Source of the DNA: Hepsetus odoe
Lineage: Eukaryota; Chordata; Actinopteri; Characiformes; Hepsetidae
NCBI GenBank assembly: GCA_017165825.1
Contig: CM029370.1
Location: 18,079,757-18,143,756 of the forward strand
Reading direction: 5' to 3'
DNA length: 64,000 nt
The translations under genes and the position numbers were made by a program. Position 1 is the first letter of the stretch. The number at the start of each line of letters is the position of its first letter. The notes under the pieces are model-generated. The model had not been told where the DNA came from. It searched no databases and worked only from the letters and a program-made list of their open reading frames with translations. This document shows, in pieces, positions 13,401-23,582 of this stretch.

Positions 13401-14785
13401 GCCAAGCAAATTTGACAAAGTGGATATGCACCCATTCTAAAATGATCCCAAAAGTTCTGTAAAACAATACAACCTAAAAGGACCAAAATAATTCAGTTAA
13501 AAATTCCTGGAGTGCGGAGAGCTAAACTCACAAACTTTAGATTTAACATACCTTTGAAAAAATTGAATGGTGTGCAAATGCAGTGTATGTATTTAGGAAA
13601 TAGAATTCATGTTCATCTACAACAAATGAGAGACATGTAGCTGACATGTAGATCACGAATGTGTCATTTTAGACACGGATGCAGAATGACTCACTATAAA
13701 AGCACCGACAGGAAAATACATATGAAACAGGATTTACAAAAAGAGAGATAACTGAACTGCATGAGACAATACATTGCTTAAAACAGCATGCAGTCCAGTT
13801 TGAATGGTTTTATGCAAGATGCTGTGTAAAATGTAGACACAAAAGAATTTATACAGGCGTTTATACTGTTTTAAATGTGCCGCTACTGGCTCTTTTTTCC
13901 CCCCCGTTTCAATGTATAAAAGTATGCGAAAAAAAAAGTAACAGATTTCAATGCGTGACACTGATATATTTGGATATCTCCCATTTCTTGATTTAGCCCT
14001 TTAAATGCCAGGCTTGTTAGATCCTTAGTTATTGTTGGTAAGTTAGAAGACCGGAGATTTGGCCAGGGGGCTCCAGACATTTAAAGGCTTATTAGAACAG
14101 TTAAATAGATACGAGTCAGCACAAGACCACACGTGTGGAGTTTTAAGGATGCACAGTGTCAAGAGGCCAAATACTGAAGGTAAAGTCAGGCATTCAAACC
14201 ATAAACCTCATCTGTACATGCTAAACCACACTGGCAATGCTGACGTTCAGTAATGACGTCATAACGTCAAGTATTTAATGTTATGCCATGGTGCTTTGTT
14301 TACATTATACATATATATTAAAATAGATGACAAAGTTAGTTAGGTAAACTAAGTTTTCTTCAGAAGCCAATCCAACATGCACCACGCCTTGATCACCTGT
14401 ATAATCATTAAAGAAGATGAAATCTGAGAGAGTTCCTGACTGGAGCTGTGTGACAGCGGTCCACTTCACAGCTGCTGCGGCCAGATATTACTACATAAAA
14501 CCTTCAAATTCGACTCTTAAAAGACACACTGAACTGTTATCTGTAATACACATTCACCTCGCCCACATTAACACTGTTTAAAGTGTTTAAACATGGGCTT
14601 TAAAGTTTAAACTCAGTGCTTTGGCTCATCGGGTACCCCCAGTGTGCATTAGCTCACCTGCTAGCACGGTGGGTCGGCTAACACACTGGCTACTGTAGTC
14701 AGTGAGCCAAGCCCCGAGAAATGTAGTTTTATATCTGAGACGAAGTGAAACTTACCTTTTTAACTTTCTTTACATCATCCTCCAT
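4193..14785 (-). CDS. ccm2: ccm2, cerebral cavernous malformations 2 protein (malcavernin), complete 10-exon gene
   Basis: Coding exons on the minus strand are 14785-14756, 9405-9229, 8951-8868, 8537-8354, 7331-7201, 6948-6813, 6234-6177, 6047-5915, 5786-5648 and 4479-4193. They total 1359 nt, or 452 residues plus TGA; human CCM2 is 444. Every junction has GT/AG ends and the phases agree. CCM2 is a cytoplasmic adaptor. Its N-terminal PTB domain (about residues 60-245) binds NPxY/F motifs of KRIT1, and its C-terminal harmonin-homology domain (about 290-385) binds MEKK3; with PDCD10 the complex restrains MEKK3-KLF2/4 signalling in endothelium and endocardium. Recognisable blocks are SPFKRVFLKGEKGRDKK near the N-terminus, YNVKLVWRDGEDIILRVPIH in the PTB domain, ESELSTTAAELLQDYM before the HHD, and DEWDRMISDISNDIEALGCS at the C-terminus. 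The linker between the domains (residues 248-295) is rich in Ser/Pro and the least human-like part. ccm2 and xkr6 lie in tandem, both minus, about 6 kb apart. Confidence 0.96.
4810..5440 (-). mobile_element. Tc1-like DNA transposon fossil in ccm2 intron 9
   Basis: Minus-strand reading gives decayed Tc1 transposase: KPLISEGNRKNRLQFSREHK, then WKKIMWSDESRLTLFQSDEH with a catalytic-type Asp in WSDES, then VMHTSCLVPTVEACGGS. Further left are IFQD- and SPDRNP-type remnants broken by stops and frameshifts. It is inactive. The terminal repeats are not clear. Confidence 0.85.
5449..5514. repeat. Perfect 66-bp palindrome of simple repeats
   Basis: (TG)n(TATG)n(AT)n followed by its exact reverse complement, 33-bp arms with the centre at 5481/5482. 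It lies between the Tc1 fossil and exon 9 of ccm2. Confidence 0.95.
5648..5786 (-). CDS. ccm2: ccm2 exon 9
   Basis: 139 nt, residues 312-357 plus one base, LRTKLSSQEIQQFAAHLHEY to FCINLRQLYGDSRKFLLL. This is the helical core of the harmonin-homology domain. Acceptor TGTCAG, donor GTAAGC. Confidence 0.95.
5915..6047 (-). CDS. ccm2: ccm2 exon 8 with a donor inside a GT repeat
   Basis: 133 nt, residues 267-311. It begins with a Ser/Pro-rich stretch (SPCPSPSSTPASP) and ends ASESELSTTAAELLQDYMTT, the start of the harmonin-homology domain. The donor GT is the first unit of a (GT)7 run (5901-5914 on the plus strand as AC), a weak match to GTRAGT. A second in-phase-ambiguous CTAG lies a few bases inside the chosen acceptor. 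Confidence 0.88.
6113..6148. repeat. AT-rich 36-bp palindrome in ccm2 intron 7
   Basis: TATATATCTATATATATATA and its complement occupy more than a quarter of the 129-nt intron 7, 29 bp from exon 7. Confidence 0.9.
6177..6234 (-). CDS. ccm2: ccm2 exon 7
   Basis: 58 nt, residues 248-266 plus two bases, DDSSSKVDDKEPFEGDSGP. It starts like the mammalian linker (DDSS.KVD) and then diverges. Acceptor AAG, donor GTAAGT. It lies in the disordered linker between the PTB and harmonin-homology domains. Confidence 0.88.
6813..6948 (-). CDS. ccm2: ccm2 exon 6
   Basis: 136 nt, residues 203-247 plus one base, AAAEELCLLLSQVFQIVYTE then STIDFLDRAIFDGA. This is the end of the PTB domain. The acceptor has a clean pyrimidine tract ending in CTAG; donor GTAAGT. 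Confidence 0.95.
7201..7331 (-). CDS. ccm2: ccm2 exon 5 with a TG-repeat acceptor
   Basis: 131 nt, residues 159-202, from AQEPGGSPCP to VEVCCLLVLAVENK. Donor GTGACT. The 3' splice site is unusual: instead of a pyrimidine tract, the AG is preceded by about 13 TG units (7340-7366 on the plus strand read as CA). The phase agrees with both neighbours, so the exon call is firm. Confidence 0.92.
7531..8240 (-). mobile_element. Non-autonomous Tc1/mariner-type element in ccm2 intron 4
   Basis: The ends form inverted repeats: GTGCGCAATTATTAGGCAAC at 7534 and, as reverse complement, GTGTGCACAATTATTATGCA at about 8217-8236. The interior matches a dispersed element I remember from many fish genomes (GGGAGTTTTGAGTCCATCTT, then TTGATGGTTCTGTGATCACG). 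No transposase reading frame remains. Confidence 0.7.
8354..8537 (-). CDS. ccm2: ccm2 exon 4
   Basis: 184 nt, residues 98-158 plus one base. It encodes the PTB core with VVSLSAYNVKLVWRDGEDII and RVPIHDIAAVSYIRDD. Acceptor TAG, donor GTATGG. The phase-1 end joins the first two bases of exon 5 to make Ala159. Confidence 0.95.
8868..8951 (-). CDS. ccm2: ccm2 exon 3
   Basis: 28 codons (residues 70-97), YLGQLTSVPGYLNPSSRTEV to LIDNAR, acceptor TAG, donor GTGAGC. It is the PTB-domain segment nearly identical to other vertebrates. Confidence 0.95.
9229..9405 (-). CDS. ccm2: ccm2 exon 2
   Basis: 59 codons (residues 11-69) from PGIVSPFKRVFLKGEKG to NDYIEKEVK, preceded by CAG and followed by GTGAG. 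It carries the basic N-terminal tail and the first part of the PTB region. The 5.35-kb intron 1 separates it from exon 1. Confidence 0.95.
12627..12745 (+). repeat. Diverged interspersed repeat, copy 1 (ccm2 intron 1)
   Basis: TTGGCCAGCAAGCCCTGGAC, ATTTAAACGTTTAATAAAAC, AGTTATAAGCTGCAG, GACCACAC and CAGCATTTAAACCAATA recur in diverged form at 14055-14215. The family is not recognised. Confidence 0.6.
14055..14215 (+). repeat. Diverged interspersed repeat, copy 2 (ccm2 intron 1)
   Basis: ATTTGGCCAGGGGGCTCCAG, ACATTTAAAGGCTTATTAGA, ACAGTTAAATAGATACGAGT, CACAAGACCACAC and GGCATTCAAACCATA align in order with the copy at 12627-12745. Confidence 0.6.
14241..14269. promoter_or_regulatory. CRE-like cluster in ccm2 intron 1
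   Basis: A perfect palindromic CRE, TGACGTCA, at 14254-14261 is flanked by half-sites TGACGTT at about 14241 and AACGTCA at about 14263. Three CREB/ATF-type motifs in 29 bp, about 0.5 kb inside intron 1, suggest but do not prove a cAMP-responsive element. Confidence 0.35.
14756..14785 (-). CDS. ccm2: ccm2 exon 1 (start codon)
   Basis: Reads MEDDVKKVKK, ten whole codons, followed by the donor GTAAG. This short first coding exon matches the usual CCM2 structure, in which the PTB part begins in exon 2. Codon phase at the junction is 0. No in-frame ATG upstream was needed to keep the family N-terminus. Confidence 0.9.
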
Positions 14786-15074
14786 CTCTATGTCCAAATG
14801 CTCCTCATGTTTACGTTAACGAGGCGGAGGAGGTTGTGGATTCAGTGCCAAACGGCTGCAGCCTTCAGCGGCGGCATTGTGAAGTACACAGGGACCCCCC
14901 CGGCGGAAAGTGGGCGATTGGGCAAAACCGACAGCCCATATTTCACTTTTATGACAGCGTTTAGTGAGAATAAGCTTCTTTTAAAAGAATGAGCCCGACA
15001 TTTATGTCGGAGCGAAAGCACATAAAGTGAAAAAAGATCTTCAAACTACAACAAAAACAGCACCAAACTTTTCT

Positions 15075-15125
15075 ACCCTGCCGCCATTTTGGGCGTTGAA
15101 CGCTTACCCAGAATGCTTTGCAAAG
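15075..15125. promoter_or_regulatory. Probable ccm2 promoter core (YY1-like and ZNF143-like motifs)
   Basis: GCCGCCATTTTGG at 15080-15092 fits a YY1 site and CCCAGAATGC at 15107-15116 fits the core of a ZNF143/Staf site. These two motifs often occur together close to transcription starts of housekeeping-type genes. They lie about 300 bp upstream of the ccm2 ATG. The start site itself is not visible, and such promoters can be bidirectional. No gene could be read on the plus strand to the right. Confidence 0.5.
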
Positions 15126-15349
15126 AAGAGCCAAGTTTGGAGTGTGCAGAGAACGTGGACTGTCAACAACTTCTCCATCTCTGAAACCTGAAGAACAAAC
15201 ATCCGCACTCATTTTAGATAAACCAGTTACATTAGTTATAACATCCTACACTAAAATGGTCACCCAGCCAAAATATTAAAATGACACTGTGGCTATAAAC
15301 ATGCACCCCGGTCTCCTTCAACTGGCTTTTTCAGAAGGAAAGCCATCCA

Positions 15350-15590
15350 TCCCTAACCTGAGCCACTAATCCCTACCAGTCACAGGGAATGTGGAAATAA
15401 ACATAGACTGGTTGCCATCCAGCAGGATGAAAACAAGCACATTCACATTTAGGGACAATTTAGTATCTCAAATCCACCCGTCCTGAATGTATTTGGACTG
15501 TGCGTGGACACACCAGCATCCACACAGAAGGAAGGTTGAACCCAAGACCTTCTTGCTGAGAGGTAACAAAACAATGTTGCACAAAAGGAG
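15350..15590 (-). repeat. Fragment of a ubiquitous teleost interspersed repeat
   Basis: CATCCACACAGAAGGAAGGT, TGAACCCAAGACCTTCTTGC and TGAGAGGTAACA resemble a very common fish repeat (ACACAGAAAGG, GAACCCAGGACCTTCTTGCT, GTGAGGC). The family name cannot be given from memory. Confidence 0.5.
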
Positions 15591-18500
15591 GGCAAATACC
15601 TAAAAAAGCATATGGTGCTGAACAGACGTGTTTGTAAGCCTCTACAAAAGTGGCTGTTTCTAGCTGGGAGGATTTCTTTTTGGCATGAGGGATGCCCAGT
15701 GCTCCTCGTACATATATGCACAAAACATATTGGGTATTAATGACAAATAACATTAAATGGTATTTTTAGGCAAGAACGCCCCTTTAGATGGCCTGTTAGA
15801 GTTAGTGTGATGCCAGAACCTCAATAACAGTCAGTTTTCTTTATAGCATTTTATGGAATAATAAAAATGTAATGATAAAATGAATTATAGAATGTAATAA
15901 TTCTTTATTAAACAACAATTTGTTACTCTGGGAAATCTATCTCTATCATATCAGTACATTCACATACACATCTGTACATGTACATCTGTATATAACCACT
16001 TTTGATCTGTCTTCGGGCAAACTGTGCATGTGTGTACAGTATACATTTTTATAGTCTAGCTATGTGTACTCACTTTCAAATAATATATTTATTTTCTGTC
16101 TTCAGAGATGAACAGTCTTCTATCATGATCTACAATAAGGCTTGACATATATATTTTCTCTTTTCCTCTCTTGTAGTATTCCCTTTTTCATCTAAAAATC
16201 AAATTATACAAAAAAACCTCCAAACAAACTAACAAATAAACAACTGTAGCACCATATGTCATTAACATCATTAATGTTGTTCCCAAAACAGATGGGATTA
16301 TACAATACTGGACATCAGATTTGTTTTTTGAATAATGGGAAATCCAGTGAAACAATTTACTTTCATTTATATTTGACAACATCATATAAGCCATTTATGT
16401 TTTTAACATAAGTAATGAAGACATCCAGAGAAGAAAAAAAAAGGAAAGAACATGCTACACTTTGTAGCAAATAGTTTGCTGAATAATTTTTGTCCACTCT
16501 CTTAAATATCCCTTTTAATTCTGGGACATCTTTACACACTCATCGAGTACATGAACAATCTAACACATATCTAAAATATAGTCAGTATTATTTGAACCAG
16601 CCTCTGACAGCATTGATAACATTTCTAAAATCAGCAGCAATTCCTCTGACAACCATATCCACTGATAAGATCATTTTCCAACATAATATTACAGCCAGAT
16701 CTACAATAACAGTAACAAAAAAGAAACACACAGGTATAGGACATAGGGATGACAGGAATATACAATACAGCAATCACCTTCTATACTTTTAGCAATTCCT
16801 CTTTTCAGCATTACTTTTATGCCACTGGATGAAGGTCAAAATGATGCAAATTTCTCTGTGTTATATGTCTAAAGAGAAATCCTAGTGCAGGTAATAATAA
16901 AAATAATAAAAACATATTCAAAATAAAAATACAAAAACAGTGAAAACCCCAAAAAAAAGAAGTCAAATGAATATACACTACATTTTTCATCCACTGTTGT
17001 TTTTTGTGCAGGTTGTGAAATAAATAAGTGCCACCGTATTTCAAAGAATGAAGTTCAGCTGTAAACTGTGCTGAGGTGCTTGTTCTTCCAGAGCTGAGAA
17101 AGTCTGTGAGCTTAAAGTAGCAGGGTTCTTCAGATGGTGGCCTTGCTCTGTGAGCCACAACACAGGTCCTGCAGTCCACATTGTGTGGTAGCACCTTTAG
17201 AATATGTGTGTAAGCACCAGGTCAAGAAACAAAAATGCACCATTTGTTTTCATCTGTTGCTTTTTTTCTTGATCTAACTAACTTTTGGCTCTATCTTAAT
17301 ACAGATGGTTGTAGCACAAATGTACAGGTTGGAACTGAACCCGGTGCAATGAGCTGCTACTCAGCAATGCTCTCAAGGAACCCAGGGCATGGGCAAAACA
17401 TTGCGCTGAAGAAAGCTAACATGCAAACATATCGGAGGCTTCACCATAGGATGCATTCTGTGGGCATGCGAGGAAGCTGAGTGATGTCAGTCTGCTTTTG
17501 ATTCAGCACTACAGGCTTTCACAAAGGGAGAGACTTTGATGCTTCCGAAACCGTCTACAGGTTAAAATATTTGACCCAGTGAGCACCTCGTCTACATACA
17601 ATATTTCTCCTATTCACATTTTTCCTACATAAGTTTTTTTTTTTTGTTTGTTTGTTTTTTTGTGGTTTTTTTTTTTTTTTTTTTGCAGGCATAAATCCAT
17701 TTGGCTAGACATTTTGTTCACACGACAAACAACAGACAAAAAAGGTTAACTTGTTGGCACTACAGATCATTCATCTTGCAAGACAAAGGAAGGCATAGAC
17801 AGAAATACATGAACAATCATCAAATAAATTTTAAAACCTTGTCACAATGGTGATTCCACTACTCAAGTGAACCCTGTAGGATGATGAACATTCCAATTGC
17901 TCATTAATTCCAATTGTACAGAGGCTGTTTGAACATCTGTTCAAACTAGTAAAATGTATATGCCAACATTCAAGTAGATAAGTAGTTAAGTATTGCCTTG
18001 CATTTATAACACTCTGGTAATTTAGTTTCGCAAAGATGAATCCTTTTCACCTAAAGATAGGAATGTCATTACATTGAGCCTTTTCATACTGAATTGATCC
18101 TTTTGGTTACAGTACAGTGTGTAATATGAAAGGAGAAAAGAGACACTGGCATTGTTGTTTGCTGTACTGGCTGCCATGGCTAGACAGAAGCACCCAGAGA
18201 AACAAGGCACCACAAAAGATCTGATATTAGAGGGTTGTTGTTGCCCACCCTTTTTTTCAGTGTACATAATGTTGTGGTGAAGGACTTAATTATCTATTGA
18301 TTATACAGCTATCTGTCTGTGATTTATTGTCTTGTAAGGCAGTAAGCTAAACAAATGTATTGAGAATTTCCATGTACCAACTGAGTTCTCTGGCAAATCT
18401 CCCTGTTTAATCCTTTCAGATACAGCAGTGAACAAGCGGAATAAGGGAAGGAGGAATCACAGTGTATTTGCACCTGGTTAAATGTTTATCTCTCTCCTCG

Positions 18501-21125
18501 AAGAGTGATAATACTGTAATAACTGAGACTGTAGGTGAAGTGTGAACACACTATGGGATGCCAGGCAGCCAAGTCTTCCAACCATCGCACCCATTTAATC
18601 ATTCACACCATCATGAATCATAGAATAGGAGAGTTGGTGAAATCCCAGCAAACAACAGTGCAATGATGTGCCAAGCACCTAGAAGAGCTGTAGACCTGTG
18701 GGTTCAAGACCATAAGGGCTGAGGGACACACTAGGACAGTCAAATCACATGGGGTACTTATGCTACTGATTTTTCTTAAAAATAAATTCTCCAGATTTTT
18801 TTTTATTTAGGAGCAATGTCATAGAAGAATAACATTTTGTTCCGAGAAGAACCTTTTAATATATATTTGTTTTTGTAAATGAGGTTTGAATGTGAATGAA
18901 GAATCCTACCTTTTCAACAAAGTAATGTTAATTTCAAACTAGCTATCCAAGTTTCTAAAGAGGAGGGTGTGGGAGCGTTTGTCTGTTGGAGATTATAATA
19001 CATTGCAAATGGTTTCCTGTCCCATGTGACGTCCAATACCTTAGGCCAGTTTAAGAACCCAGGCTGCTGTCTTGCATCAGAGTAATTGCAATCACACTCA
19101 TATAACGGGTGTAAGGGCCAAAGCAGCAACCAAGGATGAAGCCGAACTATTGGACAACAGAGCCAAAGAACAGCAGAGAGTAAATGTGTGCATGGATGCA
19201 CACACATACCCACACAATGTCCACTCGTTCTTTTTCATCCCTGGCAAAAACCCATCACCCCATCCACTACAACCAGTCTGAGATCACAGCAGGCACAAAG
19301 GGGTCTGTAGTAGCCCATGTCTCCATTTTTGTGGTGAACCTTGGCATCCCATGTTTGTAGTTGTACTTATGCTGCTGAGACAAATCATATCACAAAAGGA
19401 AATTTAAAGGTTATAGCACATTATCAGGGAAAAGCTTTTTGTTGTGCAACTGAGGGTGTAATATGTGTGTTGACATCAGTCCCTGTGGAGAACTCATCAC
19501 AAGCTTCAAAAATGGACGGAAAATACCACATTCACTTTCAGCTTACATTTTTTCTTTTTTTTTTTTTTAAAGGAGGCGAAGTGCTCTATGTACAGGAAAT
19601 TGACGATAATGCGGCAGGGCTTTGTTCCAATTATTTTGCAAAAGAGAAGCACCATTGAAACACTCACACATTTGGCTGGCACATATTGAGAACCCAATTA
19701 CTCATCAAAGTGCGCAGCCTTGGCATGCATTCTGTAGAGTAAAAATTCAGGTAATTTCAGGTAAAGTAACTTTTTTCTTTTGTGATTATTACAATGCACA
19801 TCAAAGCAAAAAGAATATGCATTCTAATGAAAAACTGATAGAATAGTTCATCATTTACAAATGCTTTTTTTTTTCCACTCAGTGTCTAAAATGGGTAGAG
19901 AGGCCAATTTCAGCTGGAACCTTCATCTGAGTAGGGAATGATGGAGGATTCTTGGAGATTCATACTAGCACCACATTTTTGCAAGGATTTCACTTTTGTT
20001 GTAAGCTATAAGGTACTAGGAGCAAAACCAATGTGATCTGTAATAATTATTATCTCATCTTTAGCCACTGTTTTGTTTAAACCCTGCTCTTTCCAATCTT
20101 TGGGAACACCTCTTCCACTGAATTTGTTCAAATAAAAAATATGAATCCATACTACAAACACCTTTAGTTATAATATTGCCTTGAGCCAAAATATCATCAA
20201 TTGTGCTATCATTTACAAATAATACAAAAAATATGTTTAAGATGGGCCAAATGTAAACATTCATGCATTGCAGTCACACATACAACACTTCTGTAATAGT
20301 TTTAATAGGAAAAAGGCAGAAATGTAAAGGCATTTAATATGGATACCTTAAGGCCTTCTTATTCAGTAAAATGCCTTTGGCAGTGTTGTTTGCCGATACC
20401 TACACACCAATTTTAGTGCCATTTTACTGCTCATGTTGTCGGGATTGGGTGGGTTTTTAGATTTAACTGAGAATCTTGATTAAATCCAGTAAAGTGTAAA
20501 CACCTAACATATATCCTTTTTGCAGGACATGAATGTTAGGACATTTTCTTTGAGACTTCAGCAAGGGTCTTTCAGTACTGTTAGCTCTAACATCCACTCA
20601 AAGGAAGAAGAGATCCAGAAAACATGCTGCCGGATTATGTGCTTTTGCTTTGCAAACAAATGTGCTTTTCGTGGCTGTGTGGATGGTGTTGGTTATTATT
20701 GATCATTTTGCATTATTATTGTTTTTGTTGCTGTTTGTTTCATTCACAATCACTAATAATTATTTTAGGCACAAAATAGTTACCGGAAACCCAAAAGATG
20801 ATGAGTTCTATGGTCCTCCATCATTCCCATGAGGCTTTGCACTTCTCAGAGCTGACAGGGACAGGGACACGGACACTATCAAACATGTCAGTAAAACACT
20901 CATATCATAACAAGGGCCCAGTTCAAGAAATAGTATTTCTGACTTTGTACTCCTTTTCTGCAGTGTGCAATTTTTCTTTGTATTTGTGAAAATAAATGTT
21001 GATTCTCTGTTTATACTGTTTTTAGACCTTTGATTTACTCTAATTGCTTGACAGAAGAACTGAATCAAACAGAGAAAAAAATAAGCACCACATGGAGAGA
21101 AGTGAAGCAGAGAGTGAATGAGAGG

Positions 21126-21149
21126 AGAGAGAGAGAGAGAGAGAGAGAA
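21126..21149 (+). repeat. GA microsatellite in xkr6 3' UTR
   Basis: A short pure GA run about 75 bp beyond the xkr6 stop codon, inside a broader purine-rich stretch (21070-21200). Confidence 0.9.
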
Positions 21150-21220
21150 TGAGATAGAGAGGGATAGGGGGAGGAGGGCAGAGAGACAAAGAGAGTAAAA
21201 GGATGGCAGCAGATACTGCC

Positions 21221-22194
21221 TTATAGGGAGGACTCATACTGGAGCAGCTCGTAGAGGAGAGGCCCATCCCTGTACCTGATGCCCACTGCATTGGGGCTGA
21301 TGTACTGGAGGATATTTATGGTCCGTCGGAGGCGCCGGTCCACAAAGTGTGCGTCCCAGGCTGGGTAGCGCTTCCTGGGCATATCAATCTTTATGAGGGG
21401 GCCCTCAGGCCGAATGGGCCTGCCTGCTTCATCAGTAGGCTCTGTGGACCTCACCTGAAACACGGGCAGGCAGGTGTCCGTGGCAGCCTCCTCTGGCTCT
21501 CCATACTCCCCTGAAGCCATGCCCCGTGTGGGTGTGGCCTGAGAGCCCCGAGGCCCAGGGGTTGGGGCCATAGGCTCAGCCTCTGGGGGCAAAGGAAGGC
21601 CCCAGAGAAGCTCAGCACAACAGGAACTGGCCAACACCCTTAGCCTGGGCCCCATGGGGTGCAAGACCCCATAGTAGAGGACCATGCAGGCCACTCCCGA
21701 AGCGAAGCACAGGAAGACACCGCACAGGACAGACGCGGCATAGGAGTCGGTGGTGGCCGGGTCTCTGTAGGTGTACCACAGGGCAGTCAAGATGGTGTTC
21801 TCCACCAGCACCAGCGAATAATAAGCCACCATTCGGTATCTGGTCCTGCCCTCCTTGACGTTGAACCAGCAGAAAACATAGACCACGCCAACAACCATGT
21901 TGAAGAGCACTTCCTCCCACTTGGACATGTAGAAGTCGGTGCCACCATGGATCACCCAGAAGGCCATGGCACACCAGTGCAGCACCACAAAAATGCCAAA
22001 ATAGAGGTGGAAAACTGAGGCGAAGAGGGCAAAGGAGAGCGCCCGTGAGGAAATGGTGAAGAGGCGCCACAGGAGATGCACTAGAGCTCCCCTGTAGCTC
22101 ATGCTCTTTTGGTCATCGCGAGAGTCACGAAGAAGCTTGTGGTAGGAGGCCAGCACCCAAGACAGAGACAAGAGGGAGGCAACTGCTGACATAC
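21221..22194 (-). CDS. xkr6: xkr6 exon 3 (last, with stop codon)
   Basis: 974 nt, 323 residues and TAA. After MSAVASLLSLSWVLASYHKL come at least four hydrophobic membrane segments, including SFALFASVFHLYFGIFVVLH, VLFNMVVGVVYVFCWF, YSLVLVENTILTALWY and VLCGVFLCFASGVACMVLYY. A cytosolic tail of about 110 residues follows, Pro/Glu-rich in the middle (GLPLPPEAEPMAPTPGP) and conserved at the end. The acceptor CTCTGCAG at 22195-22202 sets the start. The ORF remains open further upstream, but that part is intron. Confidence 0.95.
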
Positions 22195-23582
22195 CTGCAG
22201 AGGAGGGCGGGTAGGAACAAGTGTAGGAAGAGAAACAGGTAAAAAGAGTGAAACTGACAATACACAAAACATGTTGTGAGAAAGGCTTCTGGTCTTTACC
22301 ATGAAAGAAAAAAAAAAGTTCAAGAAAAAAAAAGATAAAAAGAAACTATTCTAGGGTAGGTTTATATAATGGCCCATAAAGATTTGACCTGTTATGAAAT
22401 CTATGTGATAAAAATCCTGTGTTAATAAACGTAACAAAAGAAAAACAGTTTTGTTCAGTGTAAAGGAAATTAAATAGATCTATCTCTTAACTCAATATAT
22501 AATATAGAAGCAATAATTCTGTTGCATTATATCTCTTTTTTAAGTAATATGTATTTATCTATTTCAGACATTTTCTTAGAGGTGTTCTCTAAGACTTACC
22601 TCTTGCTTTTGCTATGTTGCTATCGCTTTTTTACAGCATAGCCAAGTTTACTATTCATCCTGCTGAGCTCAGTGTTCTTCAGGATGTTCATAGAGGCATC
22701 TGCGTTGCTGTCAGTGCTGTCACCTCAAACGTGAGAAATGGTCCTAAATTTCAGCCTATATGCTGAGCAGCAGAAAAGGCTTGTCCTCACACATACACTG
22801 TTGATAATTCAAAAGTCTCAACCATGACAATTTTTTTTGGTTGGATTCATAGACAAGTCAGCCTTTTTTCTGATATATGACATGAAAATGCAATGCTGTG
22901 TCCCATCTGTACATAGTTAAAGGTCTGTGACTTGCTGATGAACTGATTCTACACAAAACTGTGAGATTCAAGAAGTTATATTCTAGTTTGATTTCAAAAG
23001 CAAAGTTGACTAAAGAGTGTTGCATCATATAGTAACAGAGCCAAGAGTGCAAACTCATGACAAATTAACAAGTGCTTTTTCAGCAACAGAAAGAGAGTGG
23101 CTGCAAATAAAAACTGCTAAGCACACCATGTCAACAAAAGCAAACATTGCTCCTAGAACATGTATTGTGTACATTAATTGTAAATTATTTAATTACAAAG
23201 CAACTGAAACACATAAATAAGGTTCCACATTTGTGGCAAAGATTAATTGTCTTTCAGGTGCAAATCTTCACCTTCTCAAATTTACCAGTCACACAAGTTA
23301 AGCCATGGTGACATTTATGCATAAATTCAAAACACAATGCAGAATCCTCTGCAGTCCTAGTATAGAGCCTTGGGGCACTCCTTACACTGCAGCGTCTCAG
23401 CACGGTTCTTGTGGATCATGATGCAGAGCTGAAGTACCAGCTGTGGGGCACTCTCTAGAAAGGTCTCAAGCAGCCGAAGCATGTTCACATCAGCATACTC
23501 GTACATCATAGCCCAATAGAAACGCCGCTGGTTCTCTTTTTGCCTGCGACTCTGTATGCCAAGGTACATGGTCCGGATATAC
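21221..23582 (-). CDS. xkr6: xkr6, XK-related protein 6, last two coding exons (5' coding exon not in window)
   Basis: Two exons join in phase across a 1.19-kb intron and give the C-terminal ~390 residues of an XK-family membrane protein, ending LLYELLQYESSL. The C-terminal block (IKIDMPRKRYPAWDAHFVDR, then RLRRTINILQYISP) distinguishes XKR6 from XKR4 and XKR7, as I recall these proteins. XKR8, XKR4 and XKR9 are caspase-activated phospholipid scramblases at the plasma membrane; XKR6 has not been shown to scramble and its role is unclear. The missing first exon should encode the acidic/Gly-rich N-terminus and the first membrane segments. I found no such exon on the minus strand up to 64000. 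The a/b paralogue cannot be assigned. Confidence 0.93.
22195..23385 (-). other. xkr6 intron 2
   Basis: 1191 bp of AT-rich sequence with no recognised repeat or exon. Confidence 0.9.
23386..23582 (-). CDS. xkr6: xkr6 exon 2 (internal)
   Basis: 197 nt with acceptor CTGCAG and donor GTAAGG. It reads YIRTMYLGIQSRRQKENQRR, FYWAMMYEYADVNMLRLLET, FLESAPQLVLQLCIMIHKNR, AETLQ. The SAPQLVLQL motif is a hallmark of the XK family. One base at the 5' end completes an Arg codon from exon 1 and one base at the 3' end starts the Cys codon finished in exon 3. Confidence 0.94.

Larger units (their letters stand above)
9406..14755 (-). other. ccm2 intron 1
   Basis: The 5.35-kb intron contains two diverged copies of an unrecognised repeat (12627-12745, 14055-14215), the CRE-like cluster at 14241-14269, A-rich tracts near 12990-13015, and otherwise AT-rich unique DNA. 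No coding exon could be read. Confidence 0.85.
15130..21220. other. Interval between ccm2 promoter and xkr6 stop codon
   Basis: Nothing coding was recognised. The right part is expected to be xkr6 3' UTR; AATAAA on the minus strand occurs at about 18802, 18323, 16088 and 15904, and none can be chosen. A repeat fragment lies at 15350-15590, T-rich tracts at 17633-17684, and a GA array at 21126-21149. The 125-codon minus frame at 16817-17194 has a hydrophobic middle but no known resemblance. Confidence 0.65.

Noticed and set aside
16817..17194. 125-codon minus-strand frame with a hydrophobic stretch
   Set aside because: The hydrophobic part comes from A/T-rich sequence; it lies in the probable xkr6 3' UTR region and resembles no protein I know.
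21612..22070. 152-codon frame overlapping xkr6 exon 3 on the same strand
   Set aside because: It is the out-of-frame shadow of the xkr6 exon; the other frame matches the protein family throughout.
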